Shown here: positions 1-7,627 of the stretch, in pieces
Numbering within the stretch: position 1 is the stretch's first letter
Layout: every line of letters starts with the position of its first letter
Assembly: GCA_937890395.1 (NCBI GenBank)
Contig: CALACK010000037.1
Location: 1 to 52,909, forward strand
Direction: 5' to 3'
Source of the DNA: an uncultured Acidimicrobiaceae bacterium
GTDB taxonomy: Bacteria; Actinomycetota; Acidimicrobiia; Acidimicrobiales; Ilumatobacteraceae
Length of the DNA: 52,909 bases
Translations under genes and position numbers: made by a program
Notes under the pieces: generated by a model
What the model saw: only the letters and a program-made list of their open reading frames with translations
Told to the model about the DNA's origin: nothing
Databases searched by the model: none

Positions 1-72
1 AGCGGTAACAAGAAAGTCGCCGAAGAGATGTTCGTAGTTCTAGAGCCACTGCTAAGTGGACAAACCAAATAG
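1..72 (+). CDS. C-terminal end of an unidentified protein (cut by window edge)
   Basis: Frame 1 is open from the first base and closes with TAG at 70-72, giving a 23-residue tail that contains KKVAEEMFVVLEPLL, a plausible amphipathic helix. The rest lies outside the window, so no family can be named. It converges on smpB, whose stop is 46 bases further on. The gap 73-117 holds no convincing terminator: the only pairing seen is a 6-bp ACAAAC/GTTTGT with a long loop. Coding status is judged only from the open frame and protein-like composition. Confidence 0.45.
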   Translation, partial: SGNKKVAEEMFVVLEPLLSGQTK

Positions 73-117
73 TTTTTGAGTCAGAAGTTTGTTAACGCGC
101 CTAGGTAAGTTATTTAA

Positions 118-633
118 TTAGTCGTCGTCGCGGCGCGATGAACGGCCGCCTGGTTGGGTGCTAGTGCCTTTGCGTTGGCGACCAGCCTCGCGACGCATCT
201 CGAGTTTTGATTCTTTTTCAGCGATTGCTTGTCGTCGATCTTCTTTTTGGCGACCTTTTGCGAGTGCAAGTTCGACCTTCACTCGACCATTCTTCAACAA
301 CATAGATAACGGCACAAGTGTCAGGCGTTCTTTAGCCATGCGTTCTTGTAGTCGCCGAATTTGTTCGCGGTGCAGCAAAAGTTTGCGCGAGCGCATTGGC
401 TCATGAGACCCGACGCCATGGCTGAATCTATAGACAGCGACATGCACACCTTCAAGCCACATTTCACCGCGGATTACATGGGCATAGGCTTCGGCAATCT
501 GCACTTGTCCTTCGCGTAAACTTTTGACTTCGCTGCCATGCAAGACAATTCCGGCTTCGATTACGTCAATGATCGTGTAGTTATGTCGCGCTTTGCGGTT
601 GCTCGCGATTATCTCAGGGGAGTCTTTTTTCAC
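118..633 (-). CDS. smpB: SsrA (tmRNA)-binding protein SmpB
   Basis: SmpB binds tmRNA and brings it to stalled ribosomes for trans-translation. The diagnostic core is present: ASNRKARHNY near the N-terminus, then GSEVKSLREGQ, RSRKLLLHREQI and KVELALAKGRQKEDRR, followed by the usual basic, disordered tail ending in a Ser/Arg/Asp-rich stretch. Length (about 171 residues) is slightly above the usual 150-160 because of this tail. I chose the GTG at 633, which puts ASNRKARHNY about ten residues from the start as in relatives; a TTG at 654 is an alternative and would add seven residues. No tmRNA gene (ssrA) is seen in this window, although it often lies nearby. Confidence 0.93.
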   Translation of the reverse strand: MKKDSPEIIASNRKARHNYTIIDVIEAGIVLHGSEVKSLREGQVQIAEAYAHVIRGEMWLEGVHVAVYRFSHGVGSHEPMRSRKLLLHREQIRRLQERMAKERLTLVPLSMLLKNGRVKVELALAKGRQKEDRRQAIAEKESKLEMRREAGRQRKGTSTQPGGRSSRRDDD

Positions 634-682
634 GGCATTAGTTTCAAAGCGCAAGTTTCATATCGTTATTAAAGCGTACCTG

Positions 683-688
683 TAGCAT
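683..688 (+). promoter_or_regulatory. Probable -10 box for a near-leaderless mec transcript
   Basis: TAGCAT matches the actinobacterial TANNNT -10 consensus and ends 9 bases before the ATG of the JAMM protease gene. A transcript starting 6-9 bases downstream would have almost no leader. No -35 element is recognisable at 17 bp. A GAGG just before the ATG is too close to act as a normal ribosome binding site. Confidence 0.4.
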
Positions 689-697
689 TTTGAGGCA

Positions 698-1123
698 ATG
701 TCAAACTTGAACCAGCGAGACCAAATCGTCATCCCAGTTTCTGTGCTCGGGCAAATCGCAGCATTGGCGCTTATTGAGACACCACTTGAGTGTTGTGGTT
801 TTTTGGTGGGCGTGTTTGGTAGTGATATTGCACAAGAGTTTCACGCATGTCGCAACACCGCTGAAAGCAAAATCATTTACACGGTTGACCCAAAAGATCA
901 TTTACGTATCGAGCGCAACGCCGAAGAACGCGGACTCGCAATCATTGGGGTAGTGCATAGTCACACTCATACCGAGCCGTATCCGAGCCCGACTGATGTG
1001 GCGCAAGCACCAGATCCTGCTTGGCATTATGTGATCATTGGATTAAAGCATGCCGAACCAGAAACTCGCAGTTATCGAATAATTGATGGCAAGATTTCAG
1101 AAAACCGAATAATTTCGGGATAA
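698..1123 (+). CDS. mec: JAMM/MPN-family metalloprotease (Mec-like, M67)
   Basis: This 141-residue protein is a single JAMM zinc-peptidase domain. The full signature is visible: Glu31 in ECCGFL, then His87-Ser-His89, seven residues, Ser97 and Asp100 (HSHTHTEPYPSPTD), which together bind and activate zinc. In mycobacteria the homologue Mec cleaves newly made cysteine from the C-terminus of the carrier protein CysO. The next gene encodes a CysM-type synthase, the same pairing as in Mycobacterium, which supports that role. Unlike there, no cysO lies between the two genes. The function in cysteine synthesis is inferred from family and context; the metalloprotease fold is well supported. Confidence 0.88.
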   Translation: MSNLNQRDQIVIPVSVLGQIAALALIETPLECCGFLVGVFGSDIAQEFHACRNTAESKIIYTVDPKDHLRIERNAEERGLAIIGVVHSHTHTEPYPSPTDVAQAPDPAWHYVIIGLKHAEPETRSYRIIDGKISENRIISG

Positions 1124-1204
1124 ATACATCGACCAGGCTGGTTGTGCGCATGGTTTGGCGTCACAATGATAAATCCGACCGAATTGGTCAGGTATCTTGA
1201 AGGA

Positions 1205-2170
1205 ATGGTAATTAACGAAAATGTGCTCGATTTAATCGGCAATACGCCACTCGTTGATGTTTCTAATTTGTCGCCGAATCCTCGCGTGCGGTTGTTGGCG
1301 AAACTCGAGAATCAAAATCCATTTGGTTCGGTTAAGGATCGCATCGCCAAGTCGATGATTGAACAAGCCGAAAAAAATGGCAAGCTTTCGCCTGGTCAGC
1401 GAATAATTGAACCATCATCTGGTAACACAGGTATTGCATTGGCAGCAATTGCGCAGATCAAGGGATATCCAATCACGATTTTGATGCCAGATAATGTTTC
1501 AATCGAGCGTCGACAAATGCTTGCAGTTTTTGGGGCAGAAATAATTGTTACTCCAGGCACTGAAGGTTCGAACGGCGCGGTGAAACGGGCTGAAGCGATG
1601 GCATTACAAAATCCGGATTGGTGTTTTTTGCACCAATACGAAAATGAGTCGAACCCGTTTGCGCATTACGAAACAACCGGTCCAGAAATTTGGCGTGATT
1701 GCCCTGAGGTGACGCACTTTGTCGCAGGTCTGGGCACAACAGGCACACTGATGGGTGTCGGTAAGTATTTGAAAGAAAAAAATAAATCTATAAAAATTAT
1801 TGCAGTTGAGCCGCCGATTGGTGAGCGAGTTGAGGGTTTGCGAAATTTAGATGACGGATATATCCCACCTGTATTTGAAAAGTGGCATGGTAGAAATATT
1901 CTCGACCGTAAACGCGTCGTGCGGCCGCGAGAAAGTCTTGAGTGCACGCGACGCCTTGTGCGCGAATGTGGAATCTTCGCTGGTATTTCTTCCGGCGCAT
2001 CGTTGGCCGGCGCATTGAAAGTCGCAAGTGAAGTTGATGTATCTCAAAATAACGAGGCAGTGATTGTGTTCATCGTCTGCGACGGAGGATGGAAGTATCT
2101 CTCAACTGGTGCCTATACCGATGATTTAGATATCGCCGAAGCAGCCGCCGAAAAGATTATCTATTTCTAA
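1205..2170 (+). CDS. cysM: Cysteine synthase CysM (sulfur-carrier-dependent type)
   Basis: PLP-dependent fold-type II enzyme of the cysteine synthase family. The PLP lysine is Lys44 in NPFGSVKDRI, the substrate loop is EPSSGNTGIA, and the phosphate-binding turn is GLGTTGTLMG. The C-terminus (GWKYLSTGAY) and the segment with LRNLDDGYIPP resemble mycobacterial CysM, which uses O-phosphoserine and the thiocarboxylated carrier CysO rather than free sulfide. The ATG at 1205 aligns the start with that family (11 residues before GNTPLV). In-frame upstream starts exist at 1142 (TTG) and 1166 (ATG), and a GAAGGA directly touches the chosen ATG, so the start is not certain. It follows the JAMM protease on the same strand and is probably co-transcribed with it. 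Confidence 0.92.
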   Translation: MVINENVLDLIGNTPLVDVSNLSPNPRVRLLAKLENQNPFGSVKDRIAKSMIEQAEKNGKLSPGQRIIEPSSGNTGIALAAIAQIKGYPITILMPDNVSIERRQMLAVFGAEIIVTPGTEGSNGAVKRAEAMALQNPDWCFLHQYENESNPFAHYETTGPEIWRDCPEVTHFVAGLGTTGTLMGVGKYLKEKNKSIKIIAVEPPIGERVEGLRNLDDGYIPPVFEKWHGRNILDRKRVVRPRESLECTRRLVRECGIFAGISSGASLAGALKVASEVDVSQNNEAVIVFIVCDGGWKYLSTGAYTDDLDIAEAAAEKIIYF

Positions 2171-2219
2171 ATAGTTTTCTAGTTCGCGTGACAGTTCAAA
2201 TAATGGTTTAGTCTTGATT

Positions 2220-3296
2220 ATGTTTCGTTACGGATTTAGAGTCGTTGCGCTTGTCGTCGTCGTTTTTGTCGGCTATTCAAATTTTCCGTTAACTGCAAGC
2301 AACTCGACTTCAGATACGCCGCGTCAATCAGTTGGGGCTAATCCAAAGTATGCAGCGTTGGCAGCCGAAGTTGGCGCACAATCGGCATCATGCATGGTCG
2401 TGCAAGAAGGCAAAACAATTGTCGGAGAGTGGTATTGGGCAGACAGAACACCGCAGACACTGTCTGAGGGTTTCTCGACGATGAAGTCAGTAACAGCAAC
2501 ATTGATAGGGATTGCCCAAACTCAAAAAAAATTGAACATCAATCAAAAAGCTTCTGACTTCATTAAAGAATGGAAGGGTACTGCCAGCGAATCAATAACA
2601 ATTCGACAGTTATTGTCAATGACTTCTGGACGGCGAGAAGTCCTTAACGGCAACCCTTTTGCGGATAATGAGTTGATAGCAATAAATATTGGCCAAGAAA
2701 CTACACCGGGGACAAATTGGCGTTACACGAATACGACTTTGCAAGTTCTCGAGACGGTACTAGAAAGAGCCGTTGGTGGCTCAGTTAAATCATTTGCGAA
2801 GAAAAATTTGCTTACCCCGCTGGGGATGAAATCAAAATTTTCCGATGACGGTGGGTCGAATATGTTTATGTTTGCATTCTGGGATACTTCGTGTCGAGAT
2901 CTAGCAAAACTTGTTCAGTTATATTTGCAAAACGGAAAATGGAACAACAAACAAATTTTGTCGGCAGAGTTTGTGAATGATGCTCGAACTTCCTCAAGTG
3001 CGCTCAACCAGAACTACGGACTTTTGTGGTGGCTAAATCGTGCAGGCACAACCAAATCGACTTCGGCGAATGCTCAAACTAAAATTGGCCCGCGTTATCA
3101 GAGTGCACCATTAGATATGTTTGAAGCAATCGGGGCTTGCGGTCAGTCGGCGATGGGGTTTCCGACTCAGAACTTGATTATTACGTTTATGCGGACAAAG
3201 TCGCTATTTGATGCACTCACGTGCGGTAACGATTCACAAACTAGTGCGCTTAACAAAATGGGTTCGAGGGTGTTCGAGCTAGTGAAATCGAGCTAA
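2220..3296 (+). CDS. Secreted serine hydrolase, beta-lactamase/NylB-like family
   Basis: About 358 residues with a hydrophobic N-terminal segment (VVALVVVVFVG) that looks like a signal peptide or anchor. The class C beta-lactamase/DD-peptidase fold is indicated by the SxxK nucleophile motif (STMK in GFSTMKSVTA), a YxN motif (YTN in WRYTNTT), and typical blocks such as IRQLLSMTSG, TPLGMKSKF and QNYGLLWWL. Relatives include 6-aminohexanoate-oligomer hydrolases, esterases and peptidases; the substrate cannot be told from sequence. I took the ATG at 2220; TTG at 2214 is two codons upstream. TAGTCT at 2209-2214 could be a -10 box for a near-leaderless message. Confidence 0.8.
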   Translation: MFRYGFRVVALVVVVFVGYSNFPLTASNSTSDTPRQSVGANPKYAALAAEVGAQSASCMVVQEGKTIVGEWYWADRTPQTLSEGFSTMKSVTATLIGIAQTQKKLNINQKASDFIKEWKGTASESITIRQLLSMTSGRREVLNGNPFADNELIAINIGQETTPGTNWRYTNTTLQVLETVLERAVGGSVKSFAKKNLLTPLGMKSKFSDDGGSNMFMFAFWDTSCRDLAKLVQLYLQNGKWNNKQILSAEFVNDARTSSSALNQNYGLLWWLNRAGTTKSTSANAQTKIGPRYQSAPLDMFEAIGACGQSAMGFPTQNLIITFMRTKSLFDALTCGNDSQTSALNKMGSRVFELVKSS

Positions 3297-3328
3297 TTAC
3301 ATAGTTGCCAGCTATCAGCAATCCAGAT

Positions 3329-4177
3329 TTATCTGCCGGTCACAAGCACGATTAGACCCAGTACGACAACTGTTGCCGAAATGAGTCTGCGCTTGTGATC
3401 GTCTTCTTTAAGATATTTCCAGCCGGCCAGTGCGGCAAGGACCACGCTTGATTCGCGCATCGTGGCAACATATCCAACTGGCGCGAGTGTGAAGGCGTAG
3501 ACGACCATTGAATAAGCGATTATTGACATAGTTCCACCAAAGGCTGCTGGTTTCCATTGGGTAGCAATAAATTTTTTAAGATCTTTTGCACGCGTGATCA
3601 ACGCCCAAACCGTGATGGTTGTTGCGCCGCTGACAAAAACACTCAATGCAAACGCAACAGGATCTGAGTTACGCGCACCGTGCGCATCGATAACTGAATA
3701 GATACCGATCGTTATCGCTACGCCGAGAGCGGGAAAAATATTATTCATTGGCTGACCTAACACAAGAACCCAAAGTCCGAAAATAACTATCGCAATGCCG
3801 GTCATGCTCAGAGTCGAGAGATCGTCGCCTAAAAAAATTAACCCTAAGACGGCCGAACTGAGTGCGCCAGCACCGCGAGCAATCGGATATGTCATTGAGA
3901 AATCATTTTTGTCGTATGCCCTAGCAAGCAATATCACATATGGCAAGTGTCCGCATCCACTACTAATAGACCACCACCAAGCAATATTTGGCTGGCCGTC
4001 AACAATTGTCCAACCAACCAGCCCGATTAATGCGAGTGAACCGGCGAAAACAAATTGGCACCACAATGCGAGAAATCGATCTCCAGTTTGCTTGACGACG
4101 ATGTTCCACGTTGCGTGTAGTACGGCTGCCAAGAGAGCAAGACCGGCCGCAAGAATCACACAGCGACTATAAAGCAT
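3329..4177 (-). CDS. EamA/DMT-superfamily membrane transporter
   Basis: A 282-residue polytopic membrane protein with about ten hydrophobic helices and the two-fold EamA repeat; the first half begins AAVLHATWNIVVKQ, a typical DMT start, and the end is a strongly hydrophobic VVVLGLIVLVTG helix. Such proteins export or import small metabolites, and the substrate is unknown. The reading frame stays open far upstream (to 4516), but that part is charged, non-membrane and lies over murI. The ATG at 4177, with AAGAGA just before it, is therefore the sensible start. It is divergent from murI with a 72-bp gap. A second EamA protein is encoded at 33038-33934. Confidence 0.85.
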   Translation of the reverse strand: MLYSRCVILAAGLALLAAVLHATWNIVVKQTGDRFLALWCQFVFAGSLALIGLVGWTIVDGQPNIAWWWSISSGCGHLPYVILLARAYDKNDFSMTYPIARGAGALSSAVLGLIFLGDDLSTLSMTGIAIVIFGLWVLVLGQPMNNIFPALGVAITIGIYSVIDAHGARNSDPVAFALSVFVSGATTITVWALITRAKDLKKFIATQWKPAAFGGTMSIIAYSMVVYAFTLAPVGYVATMRESSVVLAALAGWKYLKEDDHKRRLISATVVVLGLIVLVTGR

Positions 4178-4249
4178 TTTCTCTTGTAGAGCATTGGCTG
4201 ATGCGAGTTGACAGTTTTCAATGTTGATTACGGCGTAGCGTTGTCGGAG

Positions 4250-5095
4250 ATGAATGTTCAAGTTGATCGCCCGATTGGGATGTTTGATTCTGGTTTTGGA
4301 GGCCTGACAGTCGCTCGTGCGCTGATTGACATGATGCCAAATGAGAATCTCGTATACATCGGCGACACGGGTCGTTATCCGTATGGCAATAAATCTGCAA
4401 GCGATGTTCGTAACTTTGCCCTTGAAATAGCAAACAGTTTGGTGAATGACTTTAATGTCAAAATGATTGTCGTTGCGTGCAACACTGCTGCATCTGTTGC
4501 GTTGCTTGAATTGCAAGGTTCACTTTCTGTGCCTGTGATCGGTGTTGTTGAGCCGGGCGCACGAGCACTGGTTCACGCAACCAAAAATAATTGCGTGGCA
4601 GTTATTGGCACAGTCGGCACTATTGCTTCGGGTGCATATAAAAATGCGGTTTCGAGTGCATCGAGCGAGATCTCTCGTAAAGTTTCGCTAACAGCATCTG
4701 CTTGCCCTGGTTTTGTTGAGTTTGTTGAGCGTGATGAAACTTCTGGCAATGCCGTTACAGAGTTGGCCGAGAAGTTGCTCGCACCAATACGAAAAGCCGG
4801 TGTCGACTCATTGTTATTAGGTTGCACGCATTACCCATATCTGAGTGAGGTGATCGGGCAAGTAATGGGGTCTGGAGTGAAATTGATCAATAGCGCCGAC
4901 GCGACTGTCTCGGTTGTTCGTGAGGCGCTGGCGAAAAACAAAATTGCTCGTAGCATTCAGCCAGACGCGCCAGACTCGCCAAGATTTTTTGGTTCGCACG
5001 AATTTTATTCGTCGGGCGACATTCGGCATTTTGCCGAACTCGGTCGTCGTTTCTTGGGTCCAGAGTTATCGGTGGCGAAACAATGGCCGAAGTGA
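4250..5095 (+). CDS. murI: Glutamate racemase MurI
   Basis: Makes D-glutamate for peptidoglycan by two-base racemisation without a cofactor. Both catalytic cysteines are present: Cys78 in VVACNTAA and Cys192 in LLLGCTHYPYL. The N-terminal IGMFDSGFGGLTV (substrate-binding Asp-Ser) and GRYPYGNKS are also canonical. Length of 281 residues is normal. ATG 4250 is preceded at once by GGAG, which is closer than usual; TTG 4208 is in frame upstream and would add 14 residues not typical of the family. The murI-rph-rdgB order is conserved in actinobacteria. Confidence 0.95.
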   Translation: MNVQVDRPIGMFDSGFGGLTVARALIDMMPNENLVYIGDTGRYPYGNKSASDVRNFALEIANSLVNDFNVKMIVVACNTAASVALLELQGSLSVPVIGVVEPGARALVHATKNNCVAVIGTVGTIASGAYKNAVSSASSEISRKVSLTASACPGFVEFVERDETSGNAVTELAEKLLAPIRKAGVDSLLLGCTHYPYLSEVIGQVMGSGVKLINSADATVSVVREALAKNKIARSIQPDAPDSPRFFGSHEFYSSGDIRHFAELGRRFLGPELSVAKQWPK

Positions 5096-5135
5096 TTAAT
5101 AAAAAACTAACAATGCACCAAAAAATGGAGGGAAC

Positions 5136-5897
5136 ATGACACGACCAGACGGACGCCAGCACAATGAACTTCGAAATCTGAAATTCGAGCGCGACTTTAC
5201 GGAGATGGCAGCAGGGTCGGTACTTGTTTCGTTTGGTAAAACTCGGGTGTTGTGCACCGCATCAATAGATGAAGATGTTCCGCGATGGATGAAAGGCAAA
5301 AATAAAGGTTGGGTCACTGCTGAATATTCAATGTTGCCTGGTTCGACACCTGACCGTAATGATCGTGAAGCCGCCAAGGGTAAACAAGGTGGACGCACGA
5401 TAGAGATTCAACGACTCATTGGTCGCGCTCTTCGTTCATGTTGTGACATGACACTGCTTGGCGAGCGTCAAGTGATTGTCGACTGCGATGTGCTGCAAGC
5501 CGATGGCGGCACGCGCACTGCGAGCATTTGTGGTGCTTATATTGCATTGCATGATGCATTGACACGAGTGATGCAAAACGGTTTGATCAAGACACATCCG
5601 TTGCATTCACTGTGTGCTGCAGTCAGTGTTGGCATTCACAATGGTCAGCCTGTGTTAGATCTTCCTTATGTTGAAGATAGTTCTGCTGAAGTTGACATGA
5701 ATGTCGTGATGTTGCAGGCGCATGACGGCGGTGAGGCGAAGTTTGTTGAAGTGCAAGGCACTGCCGAAGGTGCCGCATTTAGCCAAGCACAACTTGCTGA
5801 TCTTTTGTCGTTGGCAACAAATGGACTGCGCGAAGTGTTTGCGTTGCAGACACAAATTCTTAAAGTCGCGCCAGCACCAAGACCGCAACAAAAATAA
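5136..5897 (+). CDS. rph: Ribonuclease PH
   Basis: Phosphorolytic 3'-5' exoribonuclease that trims tRNA 3' ends. Hallmarks are [11 protein letters not shown] at the start, [20 protein letters not shown], and the phosphate-binding [13 protein letters not shown], then [16 protein letters not shown]. The 253-residue length is typical, with a short Pro/Gln-rich end. It has one of the clearest ribosome binding sites in the window (GGAGGG before ATG). It is followed after one base by rdgB, so translation is probably coupled. In this genome the tRNA at 7503-7575 lacks an encoded CCA, so 3' trimming and CCA addition matter. Confidence 0.96.
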   Translation: MTRPDGRQHNELRNLKFERDFTEMAAGSVLVSFGKTRVLCTASIDEDVPRWMKGKNKGWVTAEYSMLPGSTPDRNDREAAKGKQGGRTIEIQRLIGRALRSCCDMTLLGERQVIVDCDVLQADGGTRTASICGAYIALHDALTRVMQNGLIKTHPLHSLCAAVSVGIHNGQPVLDLPYVEDSSAEVDMNVVMLQAHDGGEAKFVEVQGTAEGAAFSQAQLADLLSLATNGLREVFALQTQILKVAPAPRPQQK

Positions 5898-5898
5898 A

Positions 5899-6483
5899 AT
5901 GTTGCGCGTCGCTTGCGCATCGGCAAACCCGCATAAGGTAGCTGAAATTTTTGATCTAATGGGTGGTGTGATCGAACTGATCGCTAGGCCGTCTGAATTG
6001 ACTGAAACCCAAGAGACAGAGTCAACGCTCGTTGGCAATGCGCGGCTGAAGGCTGTGGCTGTTTGTCTCGCGACTGGGTTGCCTGCGCTCGCTGACGATA
6101 CTGGGCTTGAAGTTGATGCGCTAGACGGCGCACCTGGAGTATTGACTGCACGATTCGCGGGGGTTAATGCAACTGATGCCGAGAATCGCACCAAAATGCT
6201 GAGTGAACTTTTAAATAAACCACGCACCGCCAGATTTCGAACTGTAGTTTTGTTGCACTTTACTGATGGTCGAGAAATTATTGCCCAAGGTGTGTGTGAA
6301 GGTTCAATTGCGACTTCTCAACGAGGCGAGCGAGGGTTTGGTTACGACGCAATTTTTATTCCAAGTCTTGGCGATGGGCGAACTTTTGCCGAGATGAGTA
6401 TTGAAGAAAAGCATTTACTCTCTCATCGCGGTCTTGCTTTGAGAGCTCTTGCAAAGAGTCTTGAAGATCTACCAACCGCGTAG
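5899..6483 (+). CDS. rdgB: XTP/dITP pyrophosphatase (RdgB/HAM1 family)
   Basis: House-cleaning enzyme that hydrolyses non-canonical purine triphosphates such as dITP and XTP to the monophosphate. Visible motifs are ASANPHKVAE (the family SxNxxKxxE), ADDTGLEVDAL, GVLTARFAG, GERGFGYDAIF and the C-terminal SHRGLALRAL. The ATG at 5899 begins the conserved MLRVACAS; the frame stays open upstream inside rph, but that part is an overlap artefact. Length 194 residues is normal. Its last 15 bases overlap the convergent D-threonine-aldolase-like gene. Confidence 0.94.
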   Translation: MLRVACASANPHKVAEIFDLMGGVIELIARPSELTETQETESTLVGNARLKAVAVCLATGLPALADDTGLEVDALDGAPGVLTARFAGVNATDAENRTKMLSELLNKPRTARFRTVVLLHFTDGREIIAQGVCEGSIATSQRGERGFGYDAIFIPSLGDGRTFAEMSIEEKHLLSHRGLALRALAKSLEDLPTA

Positions 6484-7497
6484 ATCGATTTGCCAGCACT
6501 CTAAAATTTCATCAGCTCGCATTGCCCAAGCTGCTGAATGCATCGACATAGTCGGGTCTATATGCGATGGTCGGACCAAAAGTTTCTCTCCGATATTTGC
6601 GAGCGCAACTGCTGAATCTTTTTTCGTAACTAGTGCGGTGTGTTCATCGGCACAAAATAAAACGTCATAGCCGTCAACAGATGGGTTGCCATGATCTGTT
6701 GTTAGAGATTTAAGGCCAACATCAATTACCAGCCAGTCTTGACTGCGCGAGATCACCGTGCCAAGTACGAAGCATGCTTGCACAAACGGAATTTTTAGTT
6801 CTGCGTATTGCGTATCCATCAACGCGTATGAGCCGGCTTGCAATTCGTTGATGCATGTGTCGTCGTGCATATCCCAGGTGCCAGTACCACCAGCAGAAAC
6901 AATTTCACCTCCAACATCTTGTGCGGCACGGCCTAGTAAAGTCATCGACTCGTCAACACGTTTTTTTCGTTTTTCGTCGCCATTGACCATCATCAAGTGG
7001 CCTTCGTATCCCATCACGCCACGAACTGTCATGCCAGCTTTTCGAGCAGTGTCGGCGAGTTGTCCGGCGAGTTCTGGTGCGACACCGCAACGTGGCAAAC
7101 CAACATTGACATCAATCACTACATCGCGTAAACCCGCACGCACCGCGGCCTTAATCGTTTCGATCGAATCAACGGCAATTGTTACTCGTACATTTTCTGA
7201 AACTTTTGCTAATGCGCTGAGTCGCTCGGCGTCGAGAACTTCATTGGCGAGCAAAAAATCTGAGCCAACGCCGGCTGCGGCCATGCCAATAATTTCGCGC
7301 GGTGTTGCACATGTGAAATTTGTATGACTGTGACTTAATTGCAGACGCGCAATCTCTGTGCACTTGTGCGCTTTCGTATGTGGTCGCAATTTCGAATCAG
7401 GGTGACGTGTAGACATCGTCGATAAATTTTTTTCAAGTGCGTCAATGTCAATTAACAGTGCTGGCGTAGCTAGTTCGGCAGTTTTACTCGGGTTCAT
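6469..7497 (-). CDS. D-threonine aldolase / D-serine dehydratase-like PLP enzyme
   Basis: 342 residues with an alanine-racemase-type N-terminal barrel and a metal-binding C-terminal domain. The likely PLP lysine is Lys42 in LRPHTKAHK; CATPREIIGMAAAG and GVMGYEGHLM are typical barrel strands. The C-terminal HIDPTMSMH contains the His-x-Asp metal site of D-threonine aldolases, whereas D-serine dehydratases have His-x-Cys. It probably cleaves or dehydrates a D-3-hydroxy-amino acid; exact substrate unknown. The ATG lies five bases behind the 3' end of a tRNA gene on the same strand, so the message should come from a joint tRNA-mRNA transcript. Confidence 0.85.
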   Translation of the reverse strand: MNPSKTAELATPALLIDIDALEKNLSTMSTRHPDSKLRPHTKAHKCTEIARLQLSHSHTNFTCATPREIIGMAAAGVGSDFLLANEVLDAERLSALAKVSENVRVTIAVDSIETIKAAVRAGLRDVVIDVNVGLPRCGVAPELAGQLADTARKAGMTVRGVMGYEGHLMMVNGDEKRKKRVDESMTLLGRAAQDVGGEIVSAGGTGTWDMHDDTCINELQAGSYALMDTQYAELKIPFVQACFVLGTVISRSQDWLVIDVGLKSLTTDHGNPSVDGYDVLFCADEHTALVTKKDSAVALANIGEKLLVRPSHIDPTMSMHSAAWAMRADEILECWQIDLRGW

Positions 7498-7502
7498 ATT
7501 TG

Positions 7503-7575
7503 TGCCGACGGCGAGACTCGAACTCGCACTGGCGGCGTCCTAAGCGCCGTGCCTCTGCCATTGGGCTACGTCGGC
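7503..7575 (-). tRNA. tRNA-Leu (anticodon UAG), atypical short variable loop
   Basis: The minus strand folds into a full cloverleaf of 73 nt. The acceptor stem GCCGACG/CGTCGGC, anticodon stem CGGCG/CGCCG and T stem GCGAG/CTCGC are all perfect, and the T loop is TTCGAGT. The anticodon loop CTTAGGA gives UAG (7540-7542), which reads the leucine codon CUA. The D-arm is leucine-like: a 3-bp stem (GCC/GGC) and a loop with GGCAGA, matching the G18 G19 N A20a G20b A21 pattern of class II tRNA-Leu. The discriminator is A73, as leucyl-tRNA synthetase expects. The variable region is only CCAGT (5 nt), whereas normal bacterial tRNA-Leu has a long arm. CCA is not encoded. Confidence 0.93.
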
Positions 7576-7614
7576 CTTGCGCAGTAAGAGTAGTGGTTCG
7601 AGAGCAATCTTTGG

Positions 7615-7620
7615 CATAAT
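7615..7620 (+). promoter_or_regulatory. Probable -10 box for a leaderless transcript of the 7628 gene
   Basis: CATAAT is one mismatch from TATAAT and ends exactly 7 bases before the TTG start codon, so the transcript should begin at or within a base or two of the start codon. No ribosome binding site is present, which fits. The element lies in the 52-bp gap between the divergent tRNA and this gene. Confidence 0.5.
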
Positions 7621-7627
7621 GTAAACC

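Noticed and set aside
73-117. Hairpin terminator between the first partial gene and smpB
   Set aside because: Only a 6-bp AT-rich stem with a ~21-nt loop and no U-tract.
1129-1145. Palindrome ACCAGGCTGGT between mec and cysM
   Set aside because: Only five base pairs around a single base; it is too tight to form a hairpin and has no other support as an operator.
4178-4516. Upstream extension of the EamA reading frame over murI
   Set aside because: Hydrophilic, unlike a transporter, and antisense to the conserved start of murI; ATG 4177 begins the conserved membrane protein.
5722-5898. Long N-terminal extension of rdgB inside rph
   Set aside because: Family members begin at MLRVACAS (5899); the extension is the shifted frame of rph.
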